DNA from: Atherinomorus stipes
Lineage: Eukaryota > Chordata > Actinopteri > Atheriniformes > Atherinidae
Reading direction: 5' to 3'
Assembly (NCBI GenBank): GCA_023101725.1
Contig: JALJCO010013654.1
Span: 1,364,001 to 1,428,000, forward strand
Length of the DNA: 64,000 bases
Shown piece after piece: positions 38,011-49,699 of this stretch. The translations under genes and the position numbers were made by a program. The notes beneath the pieces were generated by a model. It was not told the origin of the DNA. It saw nothing but the letters and a program-made list of their open reading frames with translations, and did not search any database. Within the stretch, counting starts at the first letter, position 1. Each line of letters opens with the position of its first letter.

Positions 38011-38190
38011 TCAGTTTTTTCCTCCTGATGGATCATTTTCATGTCACGCATTGTACTTTTTTTTATACTGCGTGGTATGAATTTTATCATTATGGCGAGT
38101 TTCATCATTGGAGACCTGGGCTTCATCCCCTTCCGTTGCTATTCGACATTTTGGTCCATTTCCTTGCCCCATCCTCCTGGATTTATGTAG

Positions 38191-38192
<2 letters not shown>

Positions 38193-38245
<53 letters not shown>
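38193..38245. repeat. (AT)n microsatellite
   Basis: About 26 uninterrupted AT units lie some 180 bp after the poly-A block. Confidence 0.95.
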
Positions 38246-38249
<4 letters not shown>

Positions 38250-41200
38250 GTAGCATAGCAGCGGATTTATGGAAACCTTACTTAACCAATCTTTATTTGA
38301 ATAAATATAAATTTGCCTTTAATTTACTTACAGTAAAGCCAGTGTTGTTCCTGGGTCACAGATTCTATACCTGACTTGAGCAAAGTTTGGCATATATAAA
38401 CTTCTTCAAACTTCCATGAGTGATGCCATCACTCTGAGGAATAAACACAGACAGACAGGCAGTGTTGGAGGCTCCCACTAATTTGCTCTGGTGACATTTT
38501 CTTCTCCAGCTCCTTGGGGGGGAAAGAGCAGCGGAGGCAGTGTGAGGAAGTTCGAAAAGGAGGTGTTTGGAGAAAGAGATGGGAAGAATAAAAAAAGAAA
38601 GAGAGGAAGATGGTGAAGGAGACACTAATGAACGCAGACAACAAAGACCCTAACCTGAGCTCCGAGCCCCTGGAGACACAGAGGTTTTTCAGCGGGTCAA
38701 TAAAACCACTGGACCGTATCTGCGTTGGCTTGCCCTTCAAGCACCCGCTTAACTACAGAGTGAGGACTTTAGTTCAAGGTTGCAAGAGTTAGGGGGAAAT
38801 TACACAGAATTTCATTTCACAGCATTGTGCACACAGAAAGACATGTTGACTGTGACATGTTGGGTGAAATGACACCACATCTGTATAAGTAACATATCAG
38901 GAAAAGTGGTCTTGCATCTGTAACAGTATATATCATTTTACTCCAAGCTGGCAGTTCTGCTTTCATAAAAAAAAAAAAATGTATGGATACGAAAGCCCAA
39001 ATAAACAAGACAGATATCTTCCCTGGCTGCCTGATAGATCTGGAGACTCTGCTTCATTTTATCTGGACACGGTCAGAGGGAGCATTTCACTGCATCTGAG
39101 AATAAATCAATTATTAATTTAAGTACGTTAAAAAGTTCTCACAATAAAAATTCAGTCTGAAGGATGGAGAAAGGATGGATATATTTCCCACTGGGGTTTA
39201 TTTCTGCAAGAGAACAGTGCTGTCTCCCCACTGCCATATCAGAGGAATATAGCAGTTACAGCACTGGGAGCAAACTAAGCTAAAAACAGCATGATGAGAT
39301 ATTGATTCTTGGCTTGTAACTTCATTTTATGCATCAAGTGGCAAACAAGATATCACACTGTTCATAATCCTTAGTGTCCCTGAACCCACACACGTCTCTA
39401 ACCACCTCCTTCTGGATATTAAGGGGAAGGGCGAGCTGCAAGTCCGGGGTCTGCACACCATGGTTCATACCTGAAGGAAGAGAGTCAATACACACATGCA
39501 TACACGTACTGTATGCACGCTGGGGGACACATACTTGCCCTATGAAGCCCCTCCACCTCTGACATATGTCACTCCCAATCTGTTCAGCAGGCCACACATC
39601 TCTAAGTCATCCTACAAAACAGACAGAGCTGAAGACTGAACAAGAGGGCACATGGGGACAAAGACAGCAAGCGAGGGAGAGTATAAAAGAAGCAGAGAAA
39701 GCTGTTTTTTGCTGGTTGGAACCCTTTCCTTCTTAATTGCTAGTTTGGAAACACCATCTGCTCTTTAAGAAAGTCAGATGCACAGTGTAAAACAAATGCC
39801 ACCACTCCTGAATACATTTACCAGCAGCCAAGGCAAATAACTCAACAGCCCTGGGCTTCTTTCAGCAGAAACATTCTGCAAGACCTCAGTTATACAGGCA
39901 GCTGTTTTACAGGATATGTTGTAATGTTTAGGGATTTTGGCTTTGACCCTGGGTTTCTGCCAGGCAGTGTTGAATAATTTAAATGTGTAATATCTTAGAT
40001 GGAGTGAGGAGAGATGTTAAATAGAAGAAAATATGTTATGCAAGAAGACGAAAGAAAACAAAATTATTTAGTATCCACCTGAAGCCAAGCAAGTTATTTT
40101 CATCATGGCACAAATGAGACTAGATTGCCCTCATGTGGTTAAATAGTGCAATTGCACAAAAAATAGGCTCTGTGAAGTAATACACAGGTTACTGGGAGCT
40201 TTTTTTTTTTCTATAATAGTTAAAAGTCCTGTTTTTAGTTCAGGCTATCTGGAAAAAAAATATTTATGAAACTGAAAAGTTGCGAGTGTGGTGGTCAACA
40301 CAACAGAGGACTGTTCTCTCACTGTTTTTCCTCACCCTGTATGTTTCAGACGTCCAGTACAACTCAGTTCTGCCATCAGCAAAAAAATGACTGTAGTTGC
40401 AGAGTGTATCAGTGATGGACAAGAAGCTGAGTACAGCTGAGATCCTTCAATGTCTCCACCAAGACGTTGCATGTCTTTTGTAAGTCTGTTTTGGGAAGTG
40501 TACTTTCCAGCCATCTGTTGGGGAAGCCAACTCCTCCACTTTGCGTCAGGGTCTGCATTCGCCCTGTCGGTCAGTCTGTCACACTTACATACTTAAACCA
40601 AACTTCAAAATGCTAGTTCTGTGCTGGACACAGCTCAGGCCCCTGGGGCTGTTTGTGCTAAAGAACAATAGTACAAAATCTTAAACATAATGAACAACAC
40701 TGCACCCTGTAGCCTACTTCTTCTTTATTTCTTTTTTTTCATTATGAATCTTGAATGCCAATCAAAAAAGTTGCCAATTCCCTTTTGTTCTGGGGGTAAT
40801 GGTCGTTGGCAGAAGTGCCCTGCTAAACCTTAATGTTGTAGCAGCCCTGAAGAAGCTTCTGACTGAACACACACTGTTTCCTTACAGCGTTCTGTAGAGG
40901 GTGTAGAAGATTGTGCACTATGTCTAGAAATTTGTGCAGATTTCTTTTCTGAATGCCTAGAGCAAAATGTACTGTCTGCTGGGTGGCAGAGTTTGCAGTA
41001 GGTCAGCTCTTGCTTTCGATTTTCCATGAAAGTAAAAAAGTATATTATAGGTATTAGAATAAAAAAAAAACTTCTTATAAAACCAAAAACTTTAGAATTG
41101 TTTCAGACTTTTTCTGTGCTCCATCTTGCACCTTAACTACACAACAGACATAGTAAATGAACAACAGGGTATTCAGTCAGAGGCTTCTTCAGTTTTATTG

Positions 41201-43110
41201 CAACAAAAAATGTCAGAGTTCGTTTCTGCCCCCAACAAATTCTCAACATTTGTTTAAAATGATGAATGGTTATTGAAACAATATGTGTGTGATTCAAAAA
41301 TACATTTCCTTCAGGGTCAGTGCAGTATTATTCATTCATACATTGTTAGACTCATTCATTGTTTTCATTTATCCAAGAATTTTAAGCTGAGTAAACAAGA
41401 CCTTCATTCTGCTGTGTACAAACAACAAATCAAATTTTGTACTTGGTTGATAAACCACTTCAAAGAAAATAATTTGTTACAATGTCATTTGAATTTGGCA
41501 ACTGAAAATCACATGACAACTCTGTTCAGAAAAAAATGAGTTGATATTAAACTAATGTAAAAATATAAATATCCAAGTTTACTGATCTGATCAGTCAAAA
41601 TAGTGGGAAGATTCTATCAGAGACATTTTTTAAAAAAAGAAATAAGCATCTATAAGGATCAGTTAAAACAGAATAAACCAGGTTCCCTTGAGATCCCAAG
41701 CACACACCTCAATGCATTGACCGTGTTTTACATCTCCAATCTGTTACAGTGGGATCTCCCCTGCTCCAATCCCATGGATGATTAAGCGTGATAATTAGGG
41801 GTTTTGGACATTTTCCACAGAGGCGCAGACGTGGCAGCTGGTGACATTCATGCATTCCCGAACACAGGAGGAGGAAATTACAATAAGGCCTCCATTCATT
41901 TTGTTGATCAGAAAGGATGCTTTTGGCTCCAGATCAAAAAGAGATATCCTCTTCAATTAAATCACTTTTAACTTTTTTAAAATAAGTAGTTAAATATCTT
42001 AATTTTAATATACTCATATCAGGCAGAAAATGTTTTCTTGTTTAATATTTAAGATTTATCTGAAGATTATTGCAGATTTTATTCAGATTTTGTTACAGAT
42101 TTTAGCATTTACAAGACATGGCATCAGAAATTTTGTCTGCCTGGGTATCTGTCTCCATCGCTCTGGGGGTGGGGAGGAGGCATCTACAAATTTCCTGTTT
42201 TTTTGTTTGTTTGTCTTTTCTTTTTTTTTTTCAAGCTAAGGACTATATTCACAGATTACTAATTTTCAAAAGTGACGTGTTTTCAAATGTCCGCATCATG
42301 TAGGATTTCAGCTGTTCAACAGATCATGGCCCCATTTGCTGGATTTGTCTTTTCATTATTTTTAAACTTGTTTATTATTTGTCTGGTCTGAATAGCAGAG
42401 TTTAGCACTTTTTACTGCCGAAAAAAAGTGCTTTTGTTATTTGTAAAGATTCTGGTCTAGTATGGCATTGTCTTGCTGAAGAAAGCAATACTTTCAATTT
42501 TAAAGACTTACAGTAATCTACACGTTGCTCCTGTTACACATCATTCAGCACAAATGTTGTCTTCACAGATTTCTATATGCGAGTTACTCATAAAATGTCC
42601 AAAACCATGACGTTAACTTGAATTCAGTGCTTAAACAAACCAGGTGATGCAATTGTTTATTCAGAAAATCAAAGGCTATGATTCATTTTTCTCTCTGTCT
42701 TGCTTTCTTTATTCATTTTGCCCTTTTCCATCTCAAGTTAACTTTATAATCGATCATGCTATTGACATGTAAGGTGTTTCATGACTTTCTTTTAATTTCT
42801 TAATTTATTTGTTGTTGTTTTTTTAACTCAATTTTTAAACTTCAAAAGTGAACATTTAACAAACAAAGTGAAAGCTTTTAAAGTTCAGAAAGGATATAGG
42901 ATTAAGTATTTTAGCCTGAACTCTTTTCTCTATAATAACTTTAACAGGATTTCATCGGGATATTTAGCACATTACAACCAATAATAATAATTTCCAAACA
43001 AAATAAATCAAAATACACAATATGCACTGTATTCAGTAGGACTCATTTATTGTTATGTGTTTTTAATTGCATCTTTTGTTTGACATGTTTTCATATCCTC
43101 ACTGCAACTA
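38250..43110. other. Intergenic upstream of cibar1, no gene seen
   Basis: Mostly AT-rich unique sequence. A short frame at 38610-38792 (60 codons) has no domain and no clear splice sites. Confidence 0.6.
41740..41965. promoter_or_regulatory. Candidate conserved non-coding element
   Basis: Includes GATTAAGCGTGATAATTAGG, GAAATTACAATAAGGCC and an E-box CAGCTG in unique sequence about 2.4 kb upstream of cibar1. Confidence 0.35.
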
Positions 43111-43118
43111 TTCCATAA

Positions 43119-43330
43119 GGGTTGCCAAAGTCCAGTCCTAAAGAGCTACTATCCTGCACATTTGGTTGTGTCCCTTCTCCAGCACACCTGAATCAAATGA
43201 ATGGCTCGTTACCAGGCCTCTGCAGAATGCCTCTGCTGAATGACGTGCAATTGATTCAGATGTGTTTGAGGGGGTGTGCTCTAAAAAATTGTAGGAAAAA
43301 AAGCTCTTGAGGACTGAACTCAGGCACCGT
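43119..43330. mobile_element. hAT-type palindromic MITE
   Basis: Inverted ends (GTCCAGTCCTAAAGAGC against GCTCTTGAGGACTGAACTC) are flanked by TTCCATAA (43111-43118) and TGCCATAA (43331-43338), a 7-of-8 direct repeat. It contains the CACACCTGAATCAAATGAAT core shared with its relatives. Confidence 0.75.
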
Positions 43331-43657
43331 TGCCATAAATAAACCCCTCTTCATAAATTTACACTTAACTTTAGCGTTTGTTCTCAGCTGTTTTTTTAAA
43401 CATGTTTGTTCCCTTAGAGTAGACCAGTGGTCACCCATTTTCCCCGAGGACCCCCATCACGCACGCTACGCTCTCATTTGCTACTGTCGCTTTGCACCAC
43501 AAATGGTGCATTCTGAGCAAATCCTTTCCTTTACCTTAATCAAACTATGATATTACCAAACCAAAATTATAAGGGAAAAAAAAAAACCTTTAGCTGAAAC
43601 ACCCCAACTCATCTCTGTGTGTACATGACCTGGATTTTAATCACACAGGCTCTAAAC

Positions 43658-43863
43658 CATGGGTGGGCAATCTTGGTCCTAAAGGGCCAGCATCCTGCAG
43701 GTGTTAGGAGTTTCCCTTCAACACACCTGACCCCAATCAATAGGTAATTGTGCTGAGCTTGATTTCTAGTTCTGAACAAGCCACAAGGTGCGTTGCCACA
43801 GGTAAACTCCTAATACCTGCAGGATGCCAGGATGCCCTGGAGGACCAGGATTGCTCACCCCTG
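43658..43863. mobile_element. hAT-type MITE with perfect 8-bp target duplication
   Basis: It begins CATGGGTGGGCAATCTTGGT and its other end, reverse complemented, begins CAGGGGTGAGCAATCCTGGT. CTCTAAAC at 43650-43657 is repeated exactly at 43864-43871. The 206-bp interior is palindromic with no coding sequence. It is the cleanest hAT signature in the window. Confidence 0.9.
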
Positions 43864-43960
43864 CTCTAAACAAAGCCTTGGGGACCCCCTGTGTTCTAAG
43901 ACCCCTTTGGGGTCCCAGGTTGGGAACCGCTGGCTTAAACTGACATAATTCACCCTTTAT

Positions 43961-43973
<13 letters not shown>

Positions 43974-44044
<71 letters not shown>
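43974..44044. repeat. (TG)n microsatellite flanked by (TA)n
   Basis: About 35 TG units follow a short TA run and precede ATATATG. It ends roughly 220 bp upstream of the cibar1 promoter motifs. Long alternating purine-pyrimidine tracts like this can adopt Z-DNA and are highly length-polymorphic. The poly-Val/Cys and poly-His/Thr reading frames across it are artefacts of the repeat. Confidence 0.95.
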
Positions 44045-44053
<9 letters not shown>

Positions 44054-44173
44054 GTGTATGTATAAAATAAAATCCATCTTGAAGTTTCTTAGTAACAGTT
44101 TTTCTTTTTCTTCCTCTTCTTTCTCCCCTTCTGCAGAGTCAATAAATAGCTTTTAAACACAAGCATTGTTTCT

Positions 44174-44230
44174 TTATTATTATTATTATCATTATTATTA
44201 TCATTGTTATTATTATTGTTATCATTATTT
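44174..44230. repeat. Imperfect (TTA)n/(TCATTA)n tract
   Basis: A run of TTATTATTA interrupted by TCA and TTG triplets lies between the TG microsatellite and the cibar1 promoter. Confidence 0.85.
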
Positions 44231-44261
44231 ACCTAAAAGGAATAAAAAGCCAAAGACTCAA

Positions 44262-44399
44262 TCTCCCAGAGTGCAACCTTCGAAGCGGAAATGCAGGAGG
44301 ACTCCATGGAAACGGACGACTGGCGTGCTAACTCAAATTAGCTGTCTAGCTAGGTGCTAACTGTTGCTGCTCACGGTCAATCGCCGCTTGTCTGCAAAG
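44262..44399 (+). promoter_or_regulatory. cibar1: cibar1 core promoter and 5' UTR region
   Basis: This is the stretch just upstream of the cibar1 ATG. It holds a CTCCCAGAGTGCA word at 44263-44275, one mismatch from the ZNF143-type CCCAGAATGCA site common in vertebrate housekeeping promoters. It also holds an imperfect X-box palindrome at 44300-44313 centred on CCATGG. I see no TATA box at a useful distance. The transcription start itself cannot be fixed from sequence. Confidence 0.5.
44300..44313 (+). promoter_or_regulatory. Candidate RFX X-box upstream of cibar1
   Basis: GACTCCATGGAAAC resembles the RFX-factor X-box (two half sites around AT, right half GGAAAC). The left half has two deviations from GTNRCC. 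RFX factors drive ciliary genes, and the downstream gene is a ciliary-base protein, so site and gene fit together. A motif this short can also occur by chance. Confidence 0.45.
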
Positions 44400-47300
44400 A
44401 TGAGTCGTACACCTGATGCCAGAGCCAGGTAAAAGAAGTTCAACATTATATTATGCTTCTTTACATGCTGCCATGCCAGACGCTCGGATGGATTAAATCT
44501 AGAGCTCGGGGCGGAAAAAGCTGTTTGACTAGTTTAGCTAGCCGTTAACAAGTAAATGTACATTTCCAAATCTTTAGCTGATGTTGTATGCAACACAAAT
44601 TGAAGTATAAGTGCGTTATTCAACTTGTTCGGACAAATTTCCCTTACAGGTCGCACTAACCGCCACAACCTTTTTGTCCATTAATGACTAACTACGAGCA
44701 ATGCACAAATATAGGAAAACAGTAGTACAGAGGCAACTAGCACCAAATAAATAAGCTTAGTAAATATTTCATTAACAACCTCGATTTGATTTTATTTTAT
44801 TTGATTTAATTTATTTCCACGATATCAATATCACATACAAGTTGGATGTTATTTTATTTTAACATTACCTGTATATTGTGAAAAGGACCCTTTCCAAAAC
44901 TGGAAGCTTCCAGCACCACCACCACATAACAAGTCTACCACTCTAATGTAGAGCAACAGTTTAAATCCTAACTAGGCCCTAAGATCATCACATGTGTAAC
45001 ACTTCAGTAGTTTGTGTTTTAGAGTTTTTTTTAAACATAGAAAATGAAGAAATCTGAAGTTAATACACAACATCATATCTACCACCTGCTCAGACTGTGG
45101 GTAATAATTGCACAAATAACTTCTACATATTTAGTTGTGATTTAGATATACCGTAACATCTAATGTAATCAGATCTTCATCTGTATAAACAAAAGATCTT
45201 GTGTGTCACCCAAATTGATTGTTAATTTGAACTCTGTTATTCACCCTCTCCAGAGATAACCAGACCAGAAGGATCCAGGAAAACATTGGTAATGTGAAGA
45301 ATCACTTTGGAGAATTGTGCCAATTATTTGCTGCCTATGCCCGCAACACAGCCAGACTACGAGACAAGGCAGACCTCCTTGTTCAGGAAATTGGCACGTA
45401 TGCTGACACAGAGACACCAGAACTTAAGAGGGGAATGAAGCAGTTTGCTGACCACCTGGCCAAGATTCAAGACTACCGGCAAGCTGAGGTAGAATGGTGG
45501 AATTTCACTACCACAAGCTTTAACTTCTATCATAATTTCATGTTTGTACAATCACAGCCTGAATGTGTTTTGGAAGACAGAATCTAACCTGGAAGTTTGC
45601 ACTAACAGGTGGAACGCCTTGAAGCCAAAGTCATTGAGCCATTGAAAACATATGGAGCAGTGGTGAAGCGTAAAAGGGTAGGCATTATCATTATCTGAAT
45701 ACTGACCCCTAAACTGCAGCTCAGAGGTAATATACTGCTAAAATGGAGAGGGGAAATCAGAAGGCTTAAGGTACAAAACCATTTGCTTTTCGTGTTGATG
45801 ACAGTGCATGACCACAAGAGGGAAGTATTGTTTCAATGATGATCCCCCATTTCTGCATCTCACACACAAGCGGGGAGACCCACTATCTACATTTTTGTGC
45901 TCAATTTATAATGCTTAGTTTTTTTCTGTATGCATTGGGAACTGGACAGATGTGGAGTGACTGGTCAGATTGGTAGGCTGTTTCTTTCAAAATGTTATTT
46001 TGTGAGGTTAGTTATTTAGTAATAGTGGCGACTTCTTCTGCTACTTCATTGCCTGCACTGAGGCTTTCACATTCATGCCATGAAACACCTTTGAGACCGC
46101 TCCTTTCACACTAACAACTGTTAGAGAGTAAAGATGGAACAAAAGCTTTAAAGATATCATCTAATTCAGATCTTAGATGTAGATCTAGAAAAGTAATTGT
46201 TTAATGTTTAAATTACTGTCATTGTTTATCATTGACTGTTATAGCCACTTTCAGACACTTTAGGACTAACATATGCATGCCTGAATGTGGGAAATGTAAA
46301 TAAACATGATCCATTCTTAAAAGTTTTCTCCATCAAACTGATGAAACTGTTGTGCTCTGTATATCATGTCTATTAAGAGCTATAGTTATTCTTTACAATA
46401 ACTATTGTACCCTTGTGTTCCTGTGTATCTGTGCAGGAGGATCTGAAGGCAGCTCAGAGTGCCAGAGACAGAGAGAACAAACAGATGGCTCAGCTTGAGA
46501 GGACCCGAATGAAAAATCCCTCAGACAGACAGATCATTGTATCCTTGTATTGTTTTTCTTCAGTTCTTCAATTGTTAAATATCTAACAGGCTTAAAGTAT
46601 TTAATATTACAGCAGCACCCTATATAAATTCTGTGATTTAATAACATATCAGTTTGAATAAACAGCCACTTTTCCTTGTTCAGGATTCACTTGCAGAATT
46701 TTAAGAGGACAGAACAAATATGATATTTTCCTTTTTTTTCTTGACCAAACGTCCAGTCTCAGGTGTGTCCTGTGTTTTGAATCTCCTCACTGGTGATGTA
46801 ACATTAAAAAATTGCTTTGCACTTTCTCCAACAGAGCTCAGATATTGTAGGGTTTCTGCGGAAGAACGCACAAAAACATGAATTCTATCCAAGTTTATCA
46901 CAGGTTGATTGCCAAACTTTAAAAAGAAGTATTTCAACAGAGTGATATTGTGTTAATTTACACTGTTTTGTGGTATGTAATTTTCTTGCCAATAGGCTGA
47001 AAGTGAGCTACAGAGAGCCACCATGGATGCCACACGGACCACCAAGCAGCTGGAGGAGACTATAGACGAGTTTGAGCGGCAGAAAATCCAGGACATAAAG
47101 GTCAGTTGCAGTCAGATTTGGAAATGCAGCGTCAGTTGTTAAAAGTATTTATTGGATGAAAAAGCGGGTAATAGTGAATTGAAACCAGACAGTGATGATT
47201 TGGATGGGTCTGCCCGCACAACTCTGTTCTCCTTCAGTTGTTTGAAACTATGCTTGTGTCATAATTTCATTACTCTTTTTCATGTCTTGCAATCATCAGG

Positions 47301-49390
47301 CAGTTTTGGTTCAGTTTCCAGTATCTGTTTAATATTGAAACCTTGCCCTTGTCCTCTCCAATAGAAAGTCTTTGGTGAGTTTGTCACAGTGGAAATGTCG
47401 TTCCATGCCAAGGCTTTGGAAGTCTACACCTTGGCCTTCCAAAGCATTCAAAGTGTGGATGAGGAGGCTGACCTAGAGGTAGGCTGATAGTCTTCTCCAG
47501 TATTTACAGGTTAATTTTTATAGACGCACAGAAAAGGATGCATGTTTAATTGTGACATTGTTCCTTTCCACTAAAATTTTCTTTGGCTTTATGTGCCTTT
47601 TTAAAAAAAATAATAATAATTTGAAGGTTTACTTTATTCTGCTCAAAATATCAGTGTCATATGCGCACATTACTCACTGACTCAATGTAGATATAATAAA
47701 GCCCACGCCCTTAACTTTAAAGTCACCTGCGGTAAATACTACACAATTGGTTCAGTCATGCTGAACTCCCCTTTGTTTACCGTCTGTATTATTTTGAGAA
47801 AGAAAGAATCAATGATATTCAGCAAATAGATTCCTGCTGCAGATGCCCTTGTTCTATTTTCCTCCACCCCTCGCCATCTCATCTGTGTGTTTTTGCACTG
47901 AATCATCTCCCTTCCATTCATATTGAAGTGAAACTCCTCAGTGAGACAGGGCTGTTTTTCTATGACTCATAGCAAAAAGCATGGGAGATTGAATCATCTG
48001 ATACCGGCACAATGACAGGCATGAAGATAATCCTGATTGAGAGCCATTTCTGCACAGTGAAAACAATTGTTGTGGTTGAAATGGTAGTGTTTGCTTCCAT
48101 ACTTATACCCACTGAAATACTTTGATAACAGAAGCAGACTGCTAGCATAGATTCTGATTTGTTGCCTATTCCATCTTGTTGAGTATTTCTTTAATTTGTG
48201 CATGTGAGTGTGTGCATTTTTTTGTTTCTTTGTTTTGTTTTACTACTGTTTTATTTTTTTGGGAAAAGTCTAGCTCCCCTTGCTGTCTTTGGCAGGTTTT
48301 CAGGCGTTCGCTGCACCCCCCTGACTACCACTCACGCTTAGACATAGTGCGAGCTAATTCCAAAACGTCCCTTGATCGGACCGGGTCCTTCTTGAGTACA
48401 TCAGGGACCTCACAGGTAAGATACAGACAGTGATGAAATGCTCTATACAAACTCCAGAATTTCCCTTATAGATCCTGTTTGGTTAAGTTTTTGTCAGGGC
48501 ATTGCTGTCTATCTTTGACTAGTATCCAGAAGTTTTGCTGTCATAACAAAATAAAAAATCCCCCCCCCCCATGCAAATAGCCTTCCTCATACCAGCGCAG
48601 GCTGGTGCTCAGTAGCAGTGAGTCTTATTGGTTGTCCCATTATGTGCAGCATGTCCCCATCCATCATTCAGTTCAGATTTCCACACGTCTCTGCATGCAA
48701 GTAAAATCATGCATTTCCTCCCCCATTAAGAGTTTACCCAACATGTAAAATGTGGCACTGTTGAGCTGTGCAGACAACTATTCATCAGTTTATCAGTAAG
48801 TGAGGAACGCTTGGAATTCTTGGAGAATTGACTTCTGTAAGGTCTGTCACTGTGTGCTCAGGTGCAGTATCTTTCTAGAGATGTCGAGATTGCATTCAGC
48901 TGCCTACACTGATCACCTTAGTGTTGCCTCAGATGTGTCATACATCATACCACAAGTATTTTTCTCTCATAATCAGATTTTTTTTTTTTTTTTTATCTAA
49001 GGAAAAAAATTCAATCTCTGACAAGTAAAAAGATACAAAAAGCGGACTCTGTTTGCATGCGGGATTAAACTACAAGTCAAATCTGAAAAACTATGGCTAC
49101 AGGAATGCAGTCTAACTTCAGGGTGTTTTCAGTCCTCCTTCAGTTCGGCTGAAGAGAGAGAGAGTAGTAGGAAATGTTTTTGATTCCTGTGAAGCACAAA
49201 GTGTGCTTAATGACTGCCTGAAAAGTGTTCCAGTTGCATAGTGACTGTTAATTTGTTGTCACAGCAACAAAGAGCTTGCAACCGCCAGACGAGAAGAGAG
49301 GAGGAGGAAGATGACGACGAAGAGGATGAAGATGAATCTGAAGAGGAGGAAGATGATGATGATGAAGAAGACACGGATGATGAACATTAG
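44400..49390 (+). CDS. cibar1: CIBAR1 / FAM92A, BAR-domain ciliary-base protein, 9 exons, 301 aa
   Basis: Coding exons: 44400-44428, 45254-45488, 45609-45677, 46437-46538, 46757-46762 (microexon), 46996-47100, 47365-47478, 48296-48415 and 49265-49390 (TAG stop). All introns are GT-AG and the joined frame is open for 301 codons; human FAM92A has about 289. Family motifs seen in order are HFGELCQLFAAY, RLRDKADLL, DYRQAEVERLEAKV, LERTRMKNPSDRQ, ATRTTKQLEETIDEFERQK and SRLDIVRANSK. Residues about 10-225 form the helical FAM92-type BAR domain. The tail (about residues 265-301) is almost pure Asp/Glu, more acidic than I recall for mammals. The start is fixed by an in-frame TAA at 44358-44360 and an A at -3. 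From the family: CIBAR1 dimers bend membrane and bind the Chibby protein CBY1 at the basal body and transition zone, aiding ciliogenesis; human FAM92A loss is linked to polydactyly. Identification rests on recalled family sequence, without a database search. Confidence 0.95.
46757..46762 (+). CDS. cibar1: 6-nt microexon (exon 5) of cibar1, encoding Ser-Gln
   Basis: Exon 4 ends on a whole codon (Ile, ATT at 46536-46538) and the next clear exon begins at 46996 with Ala-Glu-Ser-Glu. Mammalian FAM92A reads Ile-Ser-Gln-Ala-Glu here, so two codons are missing. The hexamer TCTCAG at 46757-46762 supplies exactly Ser-Gln. It follows a pyrimidine-rich tract ending in AG (about 46727-46756) and is followed by a GTGTGT donor, leaving introns of 218 and 233 nt. 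A competing in-frame exon of 69 nt lies at 46835-46903. Confidence 0.8.
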
Positions 49391-49651
49391 ATATGTTAAG
49401 TTTATTGTGTGGCTGTCTGTACAGAACAGCGAGGATAACAAAAGGTTAACTGCTTGACAAAAGGAAAAGCAGCGTCATTGCCAAAAGCATTTCACACAGG
49501 TGGAACAGTATTATGGAGGTAATCCTCCTGTAGTCTTGTAATCTTTAACTTCTACAGTTTGCATTCCAGCCAAACATTATTTTAGCTATGTTTTTGTATA
49601 ATTTACAATCTTAAAATGTGCATCATATTATCACTTGTCTTTGTTGATAAT

Positions 49652-49657
49652 AATAAA
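49652..49657 (+). terminator. cibar1: Polyadenylation signal of cibar1
   Basis: AATAAA lies 262 nt after the stop codon, and a GT-rich stretch (about 49676-49690) follows as expected for the downstream element. This predicts a short 3' UTR ending near 49,670-49,680. Confidence 0.7.
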
Positions 49658-49699
49658 AAAAATCATTTCTATCCTTTGTGTTGTTCCAGTGAAATGTGA

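Noticed and set aside
37614..38126. 170-codon frame on the minus strand, Phe- and Pro-rich
   Set aside because: It is the translation of the poly-A and G/C homopolymer block and has no protein-like composition.
38610..38792. 60-codon frame considered as a possible exon
   Set aside because: Reads plausibly at first but has no family resemblance and no good splice sites.
1..44000. Exons of runx1t1 or triqk in the upstream desert
   Set aside because: Considered because of human gene order, but I could not recognise any segment as coding for either protein.
43974..44156. Frames of repeated Val-Cys or Thr-His
   Set aside because: Translation of the TG microsatellite.
45489..45587. Extension of cibar1 exon 2 past 45488 as a 97-codon frame
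   Set aside because: The GAG-GTAGAA donor and the family sequence show that exon 2 ends at 45488; the rest is intron read-through.
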